Shown piece after piece: positions 16,433 to 25,189 of a stretch of 64,000 nucleotides of DNA. How positions within the stretch are numbered: the stretch's first letter is position 1; each line of letters starts with the position of its first letter. The notes under the pieces are model-generated. The model was not told the origin of the DNA. It saw only the letters and a program-made list of their open reading frames with translations, and did no database searches. The translations under genes were made by a program, and so were the position numbers. The DNA is from an uncultured Lachnospiraceae bacterium (GTDB lineage: Bacteria; Bacillota; Clostridia; Lachnospirales; Lachnospiraceae), in NCBI GenBank assembly GCA_944376125.1, contig CALWBQ010000009.1, positions 1-64,000 of the forward strand. The letters are read 5' to 3'.

Positions 16433-19033
16433 ATGGCATTCTTATACGAAAAAATAGATGCTTTGCGTGAATACGGCAGCAGTGCTGTTCTCCCTTTTTA
16501 TATTCCGGAGAACCTGAACCCGAATTTTGAGCTGCGCCCGTATCAGAAACAGGCGTTTGAAAACTTTATAACGCATTTCGAGAGCAGTAACCGTCCGAAG
16601 CCTACGCAGGTGCTTTTCCATATGGCGACCGGTAGTGGCAAGACTCTGATTATGGCAGGACTGATGCTGTATCTCTACAATCAGGGGTATCGCAATTTTC
16701 TGTTCTTTGTTAATCTCTCGAATATCGTAGAGAAAACGAAAGAGAACTTTTTAAATGCAATTTCCTCTAAGTACCTTTTTGCAGATGAAATTGTGCTGGA
16801 TGGAGAACGAATTCGAATCAACCAAGTGGATAATTTCCAGTATGCTGAACCGGATGCGATCAATATCTGCTTTGCCACGACACAGGGACTCCACATGGAT
16901 ATGTGGATGACAAAGGAAAACGGAATGACCTTTGACGACTTTGACGGACAGAAGGTTGTGCTGATTTCCGATGAGGCGCACCATCTGAATGTTGATACAA
17001 GGAAGAAAATGTCTGCTGACGAAGAATCAAGCTATCATTCCTGGGAGCAGACTGTAAAGAATATTTTCGACCGAAATGCTGATAACATTCTGCTTGAATT
17101 TACAGCTACTTGTGATCTTGCAAACCCGGCGATTCGCGCGGCATACGAAAACAAGATCATTTTTGACTATCCCTTGGCCAAATTTTATGGAGACCGGTAT
17201 TCCAAGGACATCCTCACACTTCGTTCTGACTTGACAACCATGGAAAGGGCTTTACAGGCACTTGTCCTCAGTCAGTACCGTTTGAAGGTGTTTCAAGATC
17301 ATCGCCTCGCAATTAAACCTGTTGTACTTTTTAAAGCTGCTAAAATTGCCGACAGCAAGGACTTTATGGCTGAGTTTATTGAAACGGTAAAGAAACTGAC
17401 AGGAGCACAAATGCGCAATCTTTCTACTGCCGTAAACAATGACGTCATGCACAGAGCCTTTGCTTACTTCGTAAACAATGGTATCTCTTTTGATACGCTT
17501 GCTGCGGAGCTTCGTGATGATTTTTCCGAAGAGCATTGTGTTTCCGTAAATGATGATAAGGATGCCACGCAGAAACAGCTCCTTTTGAATTCGCTTGAAG
17601 ATGCGGACAATCCTTACCGTGCTATTTTTGAGGTTAAGAAACTGGATGAAGGCTGGGATGTCCTGAACCTGTTTGATATTGTTCGGCTTTATGAAACGAG
17701 ACAGTCCAGCGGCAAAAAAATAGCTCCCGCCACTATATCGGAAGCACAACTCATCGGTCGTGGAGCACGGTACTGTCCGTTCCAGCTTGACGATGAGCAG
17801 CCGAAGTTTCAAAGGAAGTACGATGAAGACGTAACCAGTGAGATGCGTGTCTGCGAGACGCTCTATTATCATTGCCAGAACGACCATCGCTATGTAACGG
17901 AACTGCGTAACGCCTTGCGAGAAATCGGTTTGGATACCGACAAAATCATCCAGCGTGAATATGTCCTTAAGGACGAATTCAAGGCCACTGATTTATACCA
18001 GCAGGGCTTGATTTTCTTAAATGACAGAGAGGTAAAAGACAGAAAAGATGTGCGTGGTCTCACGCCGACCGTCCGGGATAATATATACCGTTTCCAGGCT
18101 GAGACGGGCGCCTCGGGCATCGATGCTGTTATGGAGGAAAATGCACAGAGCGTTGATCCTGCTATTAATTTAAAAACGGTACATTTGACTATCAAGGAAA
18201 TAGCAGTCATTAATTATGCCGTTGTAAATAAGGCTTTGATGAAATATCCAATATTCAAGTTCAACACCTTGCGCTCATATTTTCCGAACATTTCATCTAC
18301 GAGACAGTTCATCACGGATAATGAATATCTTGGTGCTGTCCGTATAGACATTCAGAGCAAGGATGAACATCCGACTATGGAAACGCTTTATGCGGCAGTT
18401 TTCTACGTTCTTGGTAAAATTGCTGGTTCTATTTCCAACATTGAGGAAACATACCGAGGAACAAAGACTTTTAGAGCGAAGAACATTAGAGATGTCTTTC
18501 GTAACAAGATAGTCAATTATACAGATCCACATGATGGTGGAATTGGCATATCGCAGAACGATTCATCTGTGAAGATCGACTGGAAAATCGATCTCTCAAC
18601 AGAGGACTGGTTTGTTTATACCGATAACTACGGAACATCGGAAGAAAAGGCATTTGTTGCTTACTTCCGAGGATATGTCGCTCAGTTACGAAAAATATAT
18701 AATCGTATCTATCTGATCAGAAACGAGCGTGAATTCCACATTTATTCGTTTGAAGACGGCGAACGTTTTGAGCCGGACTATGTTCTTTTCCTACAGAGGG
18801 ATAAAACGGATGGCTTTGAGCAGCTTCAGATTTTTATCGAGCCGAAAGGTACCCAGCTTCTTGAAAAGGATGCTTGGAAAGAAAGATTTTTGCTTCAATT
18901 AAAGACAGAGGCTGTACCAGCAACTATTTTCGTAGATGACAATGACTATAAGATTTGGGGGCTTCACTTCTTTAATCAGGAGAATCGCATGAAAGAATTT
19001 GACTCAGAGTTTGCAGCATTGATTGGGAAGTGA
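16433..19033 (+). CDS. res: Type III restriction enzyme subunit (Res)
   Basis: 866-residue helicase-nuclease. Walker A is ATGSGKT (65-71) after the Q-tip-like LRPYQKQAFENF; DEAH is at 180-183. The middle holds KKLDEGWDVLNLFDIVRLYE and the motif VI-like QLIGRGARYCPF. The C-terminal PD-(D/E)xK nuclease has EPD at 780-782 and EPK at 803-805, as in type III Res proteins. It needs Mod for site recognition and cuts after ATP-driven translocation or sliding. It starts three bases after the mod stop behind GGGAGGG. No missing residues are seen, so the restriction arm appears functional. Confidence 0.9.
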   Translation: MAFLYEKIDALREYGSSAVLPFYIPENLNPNFELRPYQKQAFENFITHFESSNRPKPTQVLFHMATGSGKTLIMAGLMLYLYNQGYRNFLFFVNLSNIVEKTKENFLNAISSKYLFADEIVLDGERIRINQVDNFQYAEPDAINICFATTQGLHMDMWMTKENGMTFDDFDGQKVVLISDEAHHLNVDTRKKMSADEESSYHSWEQTVKNIFDRNADNILLEFTATCDLANPAIRAAYENKIIFDYPLAKFYGDRYSKDILTLRSDLTTMERALQALVLSQYRLKVFQDHRLAIKPVVLFKAAKIADSKDFMAEFIETVKKLTGAQMRNLSTAVNNDVMHRAFAYFVNNGISFDTLAAELRDDFSEEHCVSVNDDKDATQKQLLLNSLEDADNPYRAIFEVKKLDEGWDVLNLFDIVRLYETRQSSGKKIAPATISEAQLIGRGARYCPFQLDDEQPKFQRKYDEDVTSEMRVCETLYYHCQNDHRYVTELRNALREIGLDTDKIIQREYVLKDEFKATDLYQQGLIFLNDREVKDRKDVRGLTPTVRDNIYRFQAETGASGIDAVMEENAQSVDPAINLKTVHLTIKEIAVINYAVVNKALMKYPIFKFNTLRSYFPNISSTRQFITDNEYLGAVRIDIQSKDEHPTMETLYAAVFYVLGKIAGSISNIEETYRGTKTFRAKNIRDVFRNKIVNYTDPHDGGIGISQNDSSVKIDWKIDLSTEDWFVYTDNYGTSEEKAFVAYFRGYVAQLRKIYNRIYLIRNEREFHIYSFEDGERFEPDYVLFLQRDKTDGFEQLQIFIEPKGTQLLEKDAWKERFLLQLKTEAVPATIFVDDNDYKIWGLHFFNQENRMKEFDSEFAALIGK

Positions 19034-19054
19034 CGGAAAAAGAAAGGAAATACT

Positions 19055-19915
19055 ATGCCAAGGAGTAAAACTTTAAAACTATTTTTGATGGATGGAGAGC
19101 CGAGCGGAAGGATTAAATGCTCCTTGGCCAACTGGACCGGGATTGCATATAAAATCCCTCGTACTGCTTTAGACAAGTGCAAAGATTTGGATATTCTCAA
19201 ACAGAGCGGCGTGTATTTTCTGTTCGGCACGGATAAGGCGGATAATGCGGTGGTGTACATAGGCCAGGCTGGAGTTCGTAAAAATGGCAAAGGTCTTCTT
19301 CTGCGAGTACAGGAACCGCATAACTCTATTGATTATTGGACTGAGGCAGTCATGTTTACTACGACCAACAACTCTTTCGGACCGACGGAAATAAGCTATC
19401 TTGAAAATCGCTTCTGTAATATGGCGATTGAAGCCGGACGGTATGTTGTTAAAAATGGAAATGACCCAAATCCTGGGAATATAACCGAGGAGACAGAGAG
19501 TGAACTTGAAGAGTTTATTGACTATGCGAAAATTGTGATGGGCACTCTTGGGCATAAAGTGTTTGAACCGTTTGCTCCTTCTGCAGAATCCGCTGACAAA
19601 GAACCAGTCCTATACATGGAATATGGAAAAGGTAAGGCATCTGGTAAAAGAACGAGCGATGGATTTGTTGTGCTGAAAGGCAGCATAATCAATCCCACCA
19701 TGACGAAGAGTTGCCCTGAAAGAGCCGTAAAGGACCGTAAGAAGTATGAGAACAAAATTGACAGCAATGGGATTTTAACAGCTGATGTATTGCTTTCCAG
19801 TCCTTCATCAGCAGCTGGATTTGTTGGTGGCGCTTCCTTAAGCGGAAATGCACTCTGGAAAGATGCTGAAGGGAAAACTTTGAAAGAGCTTCTTGAAGCA
19901 GATCGAACTTTTTAA
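19055..19915 (+). CDS. GIY-YIG nuclease-like protein with DUF4357
   Basis: 286-residue protein. The GIY-YIG strands are GVY (52-54) and YIG (68-70), followed by the expected Arg (VRKNGKGLLLRVQ) and a downstream Glu in TEISYLENRF. The C-terminal part (about 190-286: GFVVLKGSIINPTMTKSCPE...ADVLLSSPSSAAGFVGG) is DUF4357, a small domain often fused to restriction-type proteins. It is the last gene of the defence operon, 21 bases after res. Such proteins are repeatedly found beside type III restriction genes. It could be a second nuclease arm or a nicking/anti-suicide factor; the role is not known. Confidence 0.8.
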   Translation: MPRSKTLKLFLMDGEPSGRIKCSLANWTGIAYKIPRTALDKCKDLDILKQSGVYFLFGTDKADNAVVYIGQAGVRKNGKGLLLRVQEPHNSIDYWTEAVMFTTTNNSFGPTEISYLENRFCNMAIEAGRYVVKNGNDPNPGNITEETESELEEFIDYAKIVMGTLGHKVFEPFAPSAESADKEPVLYMEYGKGKASGKRTSDGFVVLKGSIINPTMTKSCPERAVKDRKKYENKIDSNGILTADVLLSSPSSAAGFVGGASLSGNALWKDAEGKTLKELLEADRTF

Positions 19916-20013
19916 TTTTTCCACATCTTTTAATTATTCCAAAATCGATACACCGCAAGGCTGTCACTCCGCCACATTGCTGAGCGGCAGCAGGGCAACT
20001 GAACACATAAAAC

Positions 20014-20052
20014 AAGGGCTTCCAAAGTCAGCGCATGGTCTCGGAAGTCCTT
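20014..20052 (+). terminator. Hairpin after the defence operon
   Basis: 10-bp stem AAGGGCTTCC/GGAAGTCCTT (one G-T pair), followed about 15 bases later by a second small stem (AAGCC/GGCTT) and a TTTTTCTTTT run. Together they probably end the defence transcript. Confidence 0.55.
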
Positions 20053-20513
20053 ATTTCAAGCCTTTTTCGGTGGCTTTTTCTTTTGTATCAAAATCAGTAG
20101 GAACATAGACCCATTGTACAATACTGAAGAGAGATAGGTTGAGACGATGAAAATACCATGCACTCGGCACTGCAGTCAGGTTGAAGCGATGGCGCAATCT
20201 CTCTGTTTGATATATAATAAGGAAAAGATGTTATAGTTGACATGTTCCCATTTACGGACAGGCTTGAAGCGAAGGGAAAATCTAGTTGATATGTTCTTAT
20301 GCACCTATGTGGATATGTTTCCGCAAACAGACGAACGATCTGACATCAAAATGAACGTATCGTGCCAGCTAGTAGATGGAAACTGCTCTATTAATCTAGT
20401 CATGCTGATTGACACCTGCAGACCTATTCATATGGATCTTTCCGGTAGCTGACTAATTTGGTCTTAACCAGTTCCACAGAGGGGGACACCGGATTTGTGC
20501 CTATAACGAGCGG

Positions 20514-20552
20514 GTGCCGCAAAATCATCCGCCATGGATGATTTTGCGGCAC
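20514..20552. terminator. Perfect 17-bp stem-loop
   Basis: GTGCCGCAAAATCATCC (20514-20530) and its exact complement (20536-20552) with a 5-base loop GCCAT, just after the stop of the minus-strand PAS/HTH regulator. No long T-run follows on either strand, so it could stop transcripts from both sides or act as a stability hairpin. Confidence 0.6.
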
Positions 20553-20575
20553 TTCCGTTGCGATCTGTTTGACTT

Positions 20576-21346
20576 TTAAGTGGCATCTGATTCCTGGGCG
20601 TCATTCTCCTTGTGAACGATATCCAGATAATTGTACAGGGTGAAGCGGGAAATGTTCAGATACTCATAGACCCGCTCAGCAGAGTGGGTGATCAGAAACG
20701 CTCCCTTCTTATCCAGGAAACGGACAAACTCGATCTTGTCATCCCGCTTCATCTGGGAAACCGGCTTGCCGATCAGCTTGTTTGCCTCTGCGATCAGAAA
20801 GTCCAGGACCTGGGAGACATCGTTGGCGAAGATCTCGTAGGTCTCGGCAGGTTTTCCGCCGGAAGGGGCCGCAGCAGGCTCGTCCGGCGGATTCTGCCTG
20901 TCCTCATTCTCGTCAATTGGTCCGGGGCCGACCGTGGCCGGCGCATCGTCCGGATAAAAGTTAAACTGGTTATACTGTTTTAAATACTCTTCAAACCGTA
21001 CAGTCTCCGTAATGTCAGTGTTGAGACAGAGGGAACCTATAATTTTTCCTGCATCGTTTTTGATGAACATGGTAGATGAGCGCAGGAGTTTTCCGTCCCT
21101 GGTGTTGACAATGTAATTGTAGCGGTCCCCGTCCTTTACCGTTCCCCTCAGAACCTCCAGACCGAGGTTGGAACCGCAGTCCCCGATTTTCCGGTTGGTA
21201 AGATGGCCATTGCGGATGTCTACAATGGTGTGATTGTAATCCTTGGTGAGATCGTGGAGAATAATCTCACAACGATTCCCGAACTGATTTTCCAACATAG
21301 TCATTAGCTGCTGCCACATAGGCCATTCGTCGTAAATGCTGTTCAT
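20576..21346 (-). CDS. YheO-like PAS / DauR-type HTH transcription regulator
   Basis: 256-residue regulator starting MNSIYDEWPMWQQLMTMLEN behind AAGGAGGG. The N-terminal YheO-like PAS domain (FGNRCEIILHDLTKDYNHTI ... GSLCLNTDITETV) is followed by an unusual Pro/Asp/Glu-rich linker (about residues 135-170) and a C-terminal HTH (KIEFVRFLDKKGAFLITHSA, then YEYLNISRFTLYNYL). DauR/YheO relatives sense a metabolite and control amino-acid catabolism. It lies downstream of the amidohydrolase with its own promoter, so it probably controls this catabolic locus in response to substrate or pathway intermediate. Confidence 0.8.
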   Translation of the reverse strand: MNSIYDEWPMWQQLMTMLENQFGNRCEIILHDLTKDYNHTIVDIRNGHLTNRKIGDCGSNLGLEVLRGTVKDGDRYNYIVNTRDGKLLRSSTMFIKNDAGKIIGSLCLNTDITETVRFEEYLKQYNQFNFYPDDAPATVGPGPIDENEDRQNPPDEPAAAPSGGKPAETYEIFANDVSQVLDFLIAEANKLIGKPVSQMKRDDKIEFVRFLDKKGAFLITHSAERVYEYLNISRFTLYNYLDIVHKENDAQESDAT

Positions 21347-21417
21347 TTCGACCCTCCTTTCTTTAGACATATCGATTTTTTCATCTTTTTGAGCCTAAAA
21401 CTGTGTTAAATGTCTAT

Positions 21418-21446
21418 ATTATACCATAAAAGGAAGTTTTTGCCAG
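21418..21446 (-). promoter_or_regulatory. Promoter of the PAS/HTH regulator
   Basis: On the minus strand CTGGCA (21446-21441), 17 bases, then TGGTATAAT (extended -10, TATAAT at 21423-21418), about 70 bases before the start codon. The -35 matches four of six consensus bases. Confidence 0.5.
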
Positions 21447-21478
21447 AAAAATAATATAGAGGAGAACGGTTTATATTT

Positions 21479-22714
21479 TTAATCTGCATGGAAAAAGAGA
21501 AGATTTCCCTTTTTCATAACTCCGTTAAGTTTTCTGAAGACGGACAGATCTTTGGCTGGACTGTCGGGGACAAAGATCATGTCGGCCTGTTTGCCTTTTT
21601 CCAGAGTTCCCGCAGCAGATGAAATCCCGAGAGCCTCGGCTGCTCGGCTGGTGGCGCTTAGCAATACATCCGATATGGGCAGTCCAACCTTTTCGTGCAT
21701 AATTTCCAGAGTGAGTCCGAATTCATAGAAGTAAGAGTTCTTGCAGCCAGCATCGGTGCCTGCGATTATGGAAATACCGCTTTCGAACATTTTTCTGGTA
21801 GTTTCAAATCTGCTGTTTTGAAAGTCTCTCCACATTGCTACTTTGTCAGGCAGGGGAGCGCCTTCCTCGGGTGGCAGTATATAAGATTTCCCCATAGCAG
21901 GGCAGACGGCGATTCCTTTTTCTTTTAGCTGGTCGGCCAGTTCCTGAGAGTAGGAAACGTCAGGCTGTCCGGAAGGATTTTTATAGCTGCAGTGCTCGAT
22001 GGTATCAAAACCTGCCTTGACAGCATTGGCAATCCCTGGCGTGGTGTGAATATGGCCGGCGACCTTTTTTCCGCGCATGTGGGCTTCATAGGTAATGGCT
22101 TCCAGAATATCCAGATTGTAGTGATTGATCAGAGAATTGCTGCCTGGCGTCATATTGCCTCCGGAAACCATGACTTTAATGAAGTCGACCCCTTCGCGGC
22201 ACAGGGCGCGAACGGCTTTTTGAACCTCCAGAAAGCCGTCGGCCTCCAGACCTAAAAAATGGCAGTGGCCTCCGGTGACAGTGATCGGGGGACCGCAGGC
22301 AATGATGTCGGCTCCTTCAATGTCTCCTTTTCGGATTGAGTCCCTGAGAGCGAGGATTGAGAGACCCTTTGCGCCGCAGTCGCGCACAGTGGTGACACCG
22401 GAATACAATTCCTGGCGGGCTGCCTTGACCATTCGCAGCAGGGTTTCTGAGGCAGTTTCCCTGTCCAAAGCGGTGATGGGGTTGACGGAGGAATCAAAGC
22501 ATAGGTGTACATGGGCATCGATGAGACCAGGCATTACATAGGACTGACCGCCATCAATCTTTTCAACAGATGGATCGGAAAGCCAGCCCCCCATTTCTTC
22601 TAAGGGGGAGATTTGGGAGATCAGGCCATCTTCAACCAGGATCCCTATTTCGTGCTCCTCTTTAATGAAATCATTACAGCAGGAGATGAGATTATGCGCA
22701 ATAATTAGTTTCAT
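21479..22714 (-). CDS. Amidohydrolase, imidazolonepropionase/prolidase-like
   Basis: 411-residue metal-dependent hydrolase of the amidohydrolase superfamily. Metal ligands appear in order: DAHVHL (HxH, about residues 62-66), the carboxylated-Lys candidate in VDFIKVMVSGG, HIHTT, EHCSY and finally GTDAG (Asp). An RBS (AAGGAG) precedes MKLIIAHN. It should cleave a C-N bond in a cyclic or acyl amide substrate. It follows ridA by 24 bases in the same operon and faces the TRAP operon, so it probably acts on the imported compound or a close derivative. The exact substrate cannot be read from sequence. Confidence 0.85.
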   Translation of the reverse strand: MKLIIAHNLISCCNDFIKEEHEIGILVEDGLISQISPLEEMGGWLSDPSVEKIDGGQSYVMPGLIDAHVHLCFDSSVNPITALDRETASETLLRMVKAARQELYSGVTTVRDCGAKGLSILALRDSIRKGDIEGADIIACGPPITVTGGHCHFLGLEADGFLEVQKAVRALCREGVDFIKVMVSGGNMTPGSNSLINHYNLDILEAITYEAHMRGKKVAGHIHTTPGIANAVKAGFDTIEHCSYKNPSGQPDVSYSQELADQLKEKGIAVCPAMGKSYILPPEEGAPLPDKVAMWRDFQNSRFETTRKMFESGISIIAGTDAGCKNSYFYEFGLTLEIMHEKVGLPISDVLLSATSRAAEALGISSAAGTLEKGKQADMIFVPDSPAKDLSVFRKLNGVMKKGNLLFFHAD

Positions 22715-22738
22715 AGGTAGGACTCCTTTCTTCAAAGT

Positions 22739-23209
22739 TTAATCTTTTTTGATTTCTACAATCATTTCAATCTCTACCGGGGTTCCGAACGGCAGCTCAT
22801 TGGTCCCGATAGCGGCCCGGGCATGTCTCCCCTGCTCGCCAAAAATATCTAATAAAAGTTTTGAGCCCCCGTTAATGACAAAAGGCTGCTGGTCAAATCC
22901 CGGCTCACTCGCCACAAACCCAAGGATTTTTACAATACGCTCGACCCGGTCCAGATCACCAATGGCATATTTTAATGCAGCCAGGCAGTTGAGTACCGAT
23001 TGGGCAGCACATTCTTCTCCTTGAGCGATAGTTACTGTGGAGCCGAGCTTGCCCTGGTAGAGAAGTTTTCCATCTTTTTTACAGTCCTGACCGGATATAT
23101 ATACGAGATTGTCCGAGAAACTGGCAGCAGGAATATAGTCAGCTACCGGTTTTGGACAAGGAGGAAGGGTCAGCCCCAGTTCTTCAATTCGTTTTTCGAT
23201 GATTCCCAT
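22739..23209 (-). CDS. ridA: RidA-family enamine/imine deaminase
   Basis: 156-residue RidA (YjgF/YER057c) protein. The start MGIIEKRIEELGL is chosen for the GGAGG seven bases upstream. The VYISGQ segment, the conserved Arg in RHARAAIGTNELPFG and the ending VEIEMIVEI match the family, which hydrolyses reactive enamines/imines made by PLP enzymes. Its place at the head of a catabolic operon facing a PLP enzyme gene suggests a dedicated role in deamination in this pathway rather than the housekeeping one. It is a little longer than typical RidA (about 130). Confidence 0.88.
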   Translation of the reverse strand: MGIIEKRIEELGLTLPPCPKPVADYIPAASFSDNLVYISGQDCKKDGKLLYQGKLGSTVTIAQGEECAAQSVLNCLAALKYAIGDLDRVERIVKILGFVASEPGFDQQPFVINGGSKLLLDIFGEQGRHARAAIGTNELPFGTPVEIEMIVEIKKD

Positions 23210-23271
23210 ACAAAAACCTCCAAACATGACAGATTGTTATTTGTTCAACAAAAAAGAAGGAGCGTAGCTTT

Positions 23272-23300
23272 ATTATACAAGATAAAAAATAATAAAACAA
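23272..23300 (-). promoter_or_regulatory. Promoter of ridA-amidohydrolase
   Basis: Minus strand TTGTTT (23300-23295), 17 bases, TATAAT (23277-23272). A perfect short dyad TTGTTCAACAA (23241-23251) lies in the leader downstream and could be an operator. Confidence 0.6.
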
Positions 23301-23363
23301 GTCGAAAGTTATAAAAAAATAAAATTTATTTTTGAATTTTTGGCAAAATGCATAAAAACTATA

Positions 23364-23392
23364 TTGACAAAAAATCAGATTTAAAATAATAT
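23364..23392 (+). promoter_or_regulatory. Promoter of the TRAP/catabolic operon
   Basis: TTGACA (23364-23369), 17-base AT-rich spacer, TAATAT (23387-23392), 64 bases before the dctP start. It is divergent from the ridA promoter, so one regulator could control both. Confidence 0.6.
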
Positions 23393-23455
23393 ATAGATAC
23401 AACAAAAAAGGGGAAGACAAAAAATTTTATTTTGGATTCGAAAGGAGAAAACCGT

Positions 23456-24574
23456 ATGAAAAAAATTCTTATGGCGGCAGCACTGGCATCAGCACTGGCT
23501 CTGACAGCATGTGGAAGCGGGGGAACGACAAATGCAACGACGGCAGCAGCTGCCAGCGGCTCTTCGGCAGAAACTTCAGAAACAGCACAGTCGGGGGATC
23601 AGGCGGCTTCAGGGGAACAGATTGTTTTAAAGTACGCGGCGGCGGAAGTTCCGGGAACGCCGGAATATGAAGCAGATCTGAAGTTTATCGAAGAAATTGA
23701 AGAGGGATCAGGCGGCAGGATCAAAATCGAGTTCTATCACAGCAGCCAGCTGGGAAATGACAAGCAGGTAGTTATGTCGGCTATGGGAGGGGGACTTGAC
23801 ATTGTAAAAAGTTCCGCTGGAAATCTGATGGATTACTCCACTGCATTGGCATTTACTGACCTGCCGGGTCTGTTCAAAAGCCAGCCTCATGTGCGGGCAT
23901 CTTTTGACAATCAGGAAATCCGTGACTGGGTGGCTGAAAAAATTCAAAGTGATATCGGGATGGTTCCGGTCAACTACGATATTGACGGCGGGGCGGCCCG
24001 GGCGCTGTTTTATAACAACAAAAATGGTCTGGCAAAGGTTCCGGATGATATGAAGGGGCTGAAGCTGAGGACAACAGGATCGGAGATCGAAATCGCTCTG
24101 TTTGACCAGTGGGGAGCATCCTCTGTTCCCATGAATTTTAATGAATTATATCTAGCTCTTCAGCAGGGTACCGTAGATGGAATGTATGGCCATCCAATCG
24201 GCACTTATGGAAACAAATTGTGTGAAGTGACAGACTATTGTACGATCATTGACATATCCTACATTGTCTCAGTACAGCTCATGAGCCAGGCATGCATTGA
24301 CAAACTGGGCGGAGAGGGATCAGAGCTCTACAATCTGGTTATGGAAGCTGGAAAAAATCTGGAAGTAACCAAGGATGAGCTGCTGAATGCGGAATTAGAA
24401 ACTATATTGGATGAGATTGCAGCCTCCGGGACAGAGGTTTACACTCCCACAGAAGAAGAATTGGAACTGTGGAGAGCCAGCGGGGAAGCGATCTGGGGCG
24501 ACTACGTAGGAGAAGGAAAAGATGTTCCGCAGGATATTGTAGATAAAGTTATGGAGATCGGAAACGACTTCTAA
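23456..24574 (+). CDS. dctP: TRAP transporter substrate-binding lipoprotein (DctP)
   Basis: 372-residue extracellular solute receptor. Lipobox LTAC with the lipidated Cys at 19, then a Ser/Ala/Thr-rich linker of about 40 residues and the DctP fold (VLKYAAAEVPGTPEYEADLK, GLKLRTTGSEIEIALFDQWG with the conserved Arg that binds a substrate carboxylate, and LYLALQQGTVDGM). TRAP systems take up organic acids, sugar acids and similar compounds using the sodium gradient. It is the first gene of an eight-gene operon. AAAGGAG before ATG fixes the start. Confidence 0.92.
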   Translation: MKKILMAAALASALALTACGSGGTTNATTAAAASGSSAETSETAQSGDQAASGEQIVLKYAAAEVPGTPEYEADLKFIEEIEEGSGGRIKIEFYHSSQLGNDKQVVMSAMGGGLDIVKSSAGNLMDYSTALAFTDLPGLFKSQPHVRASFDNQEIRDWVAEKIQSDIGMVPVNYDIDGGAARALFYNNKNGLAKVPDDMKGLKLRTTGSEIEIALFDQWGASSVPMNFNELYLALQQGTVDGMYGHPIGTYGNKLCEVTDYCTIIDISYIVSVQLMSQACIDKLGGEGSELYNLVMEAGKNLEVTKDELLNAELETILDEIAASGTEVYTPTEEELELWRASGEAIWGDYVGEGKDVPQDIVDKVMEIGNDF

Positions 24575-24586
24575 AGAAGGCTTGAG

Positions 24587-24619
24587 GGCGCAGGAAGACG
24601 CTCAGGGTCTTCCTGCGCC
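24587..24619 (+). other. Intercistronic hairpin between dctP and dctQ
   Basis: Perfect 12-bp stem GGCGCAGGAAGA/TCTTCCTGCGCC with no T-run. Such hairpins after binding-protein genes usually protect the upstream mRNA so that the receptor is made in excess over the membrane subunits. Confidence 0.6.
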
Positions 24620-24637
24620 ATACAAAGGAGGCAATAT

Positions 24638-25186
24638 ATGAAGAGTGCGTTAAAGCCTGTGATAACGGTATTAAAGTATATCAGCGATTTTTTGGACATG
24701 ATATGCCGCAAGGTCTGCCTGGTAATAGGCATCGTTATGGTAGTCGACCTGTTTTTAGGGGTGTTTACCCGGTTCGTGCTGAACTCTCCTCTGAACTGGA
24801 CTGAGGAGATCGCCCGCTTCTGTATGCTGTGGTTTGCCTTTATCGGCGGCAGTGTGGAGATGAAAAAGGGAAATCTGATCAATTTCAGCTTTATTGTGGA
24901 CAAGCTGAAACCCAATGTAAAGAGGGCGGCGGAAATCATTGATCTCTGCCTGGTACTGGTGTTTTTGATAGTATTCTTGTATGTAGGTGTGGATGCCATG
25001 AAGATTTTCGCTCTGGGGAAAGCATCTGTCACCAGGATTAATCTGGCATGGACTGCTGCGGGCATCTATGCAGGTTCAGTGATCATGGTGGTTCACGGGG
25101 TATATCAGCTCCTTACGAAACTGACCGGTGAGCCCATTGTGACTGAAGAATCAACCATCACGGAAATGGAAGGACAGGAGGGATAA
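24638..25186 (+). CDS. dctQ: TRAP transporter small membrane subunit (DctQ)
   Basis: 182-residue protein with four predicted membrane helices (about 22-45, 60-80, 98-120, 140-160). The DctQ signature is visible as FVLNSPLNWTEEIARFCMLW followed by FAFIGGSVEMKKGNL. It pairs with DctM to form the membrane part of the TRAP system. GGAGG lies seven bases upstream. The C-terminal tail is acidic. Confidence 0.9.
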   Translation: MKSALKPVITVLKYISDFLDMICRKVCLVIGIVMVVDLFLGVFTRFVLNSPLNWTEEIARFCMLWFAFIGGSVEMKKGNLINFSFIVDKLKPNVKRAAEIIDLCLVLVFLIVFLYVGVDAMKIFALGKASVTRINLAWTAAGIYAGSVIMVVHGVYQLLTKLTGEPIVTEESTITEMEGQEG

Positions 25187-25189
25187 GAT

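Larger units (their letters stand above)
19916..20575. other. 660-base stretch without a recognised gene
   Basis: It contains two hairpins listed separately, a separated inverted repeat AGAGAGAT/ATCTCTCT (about 20127 and 20191) and repeated short TTGA(A/G)(A/G)CGA words. Codon use and the absence of ribosome sites argue against the short open frames here. It may be a scar of a lost mobile element between the defence operon and the chromosome; I see no direct proof. Confidence 0.45.

Noticed and set aside
20237..20452. A 71-codon plus-strand frame after the defence operon
   Set aside because: No ribosome site, no recognisable domain and atypical composition. Treated as non-coding scar.
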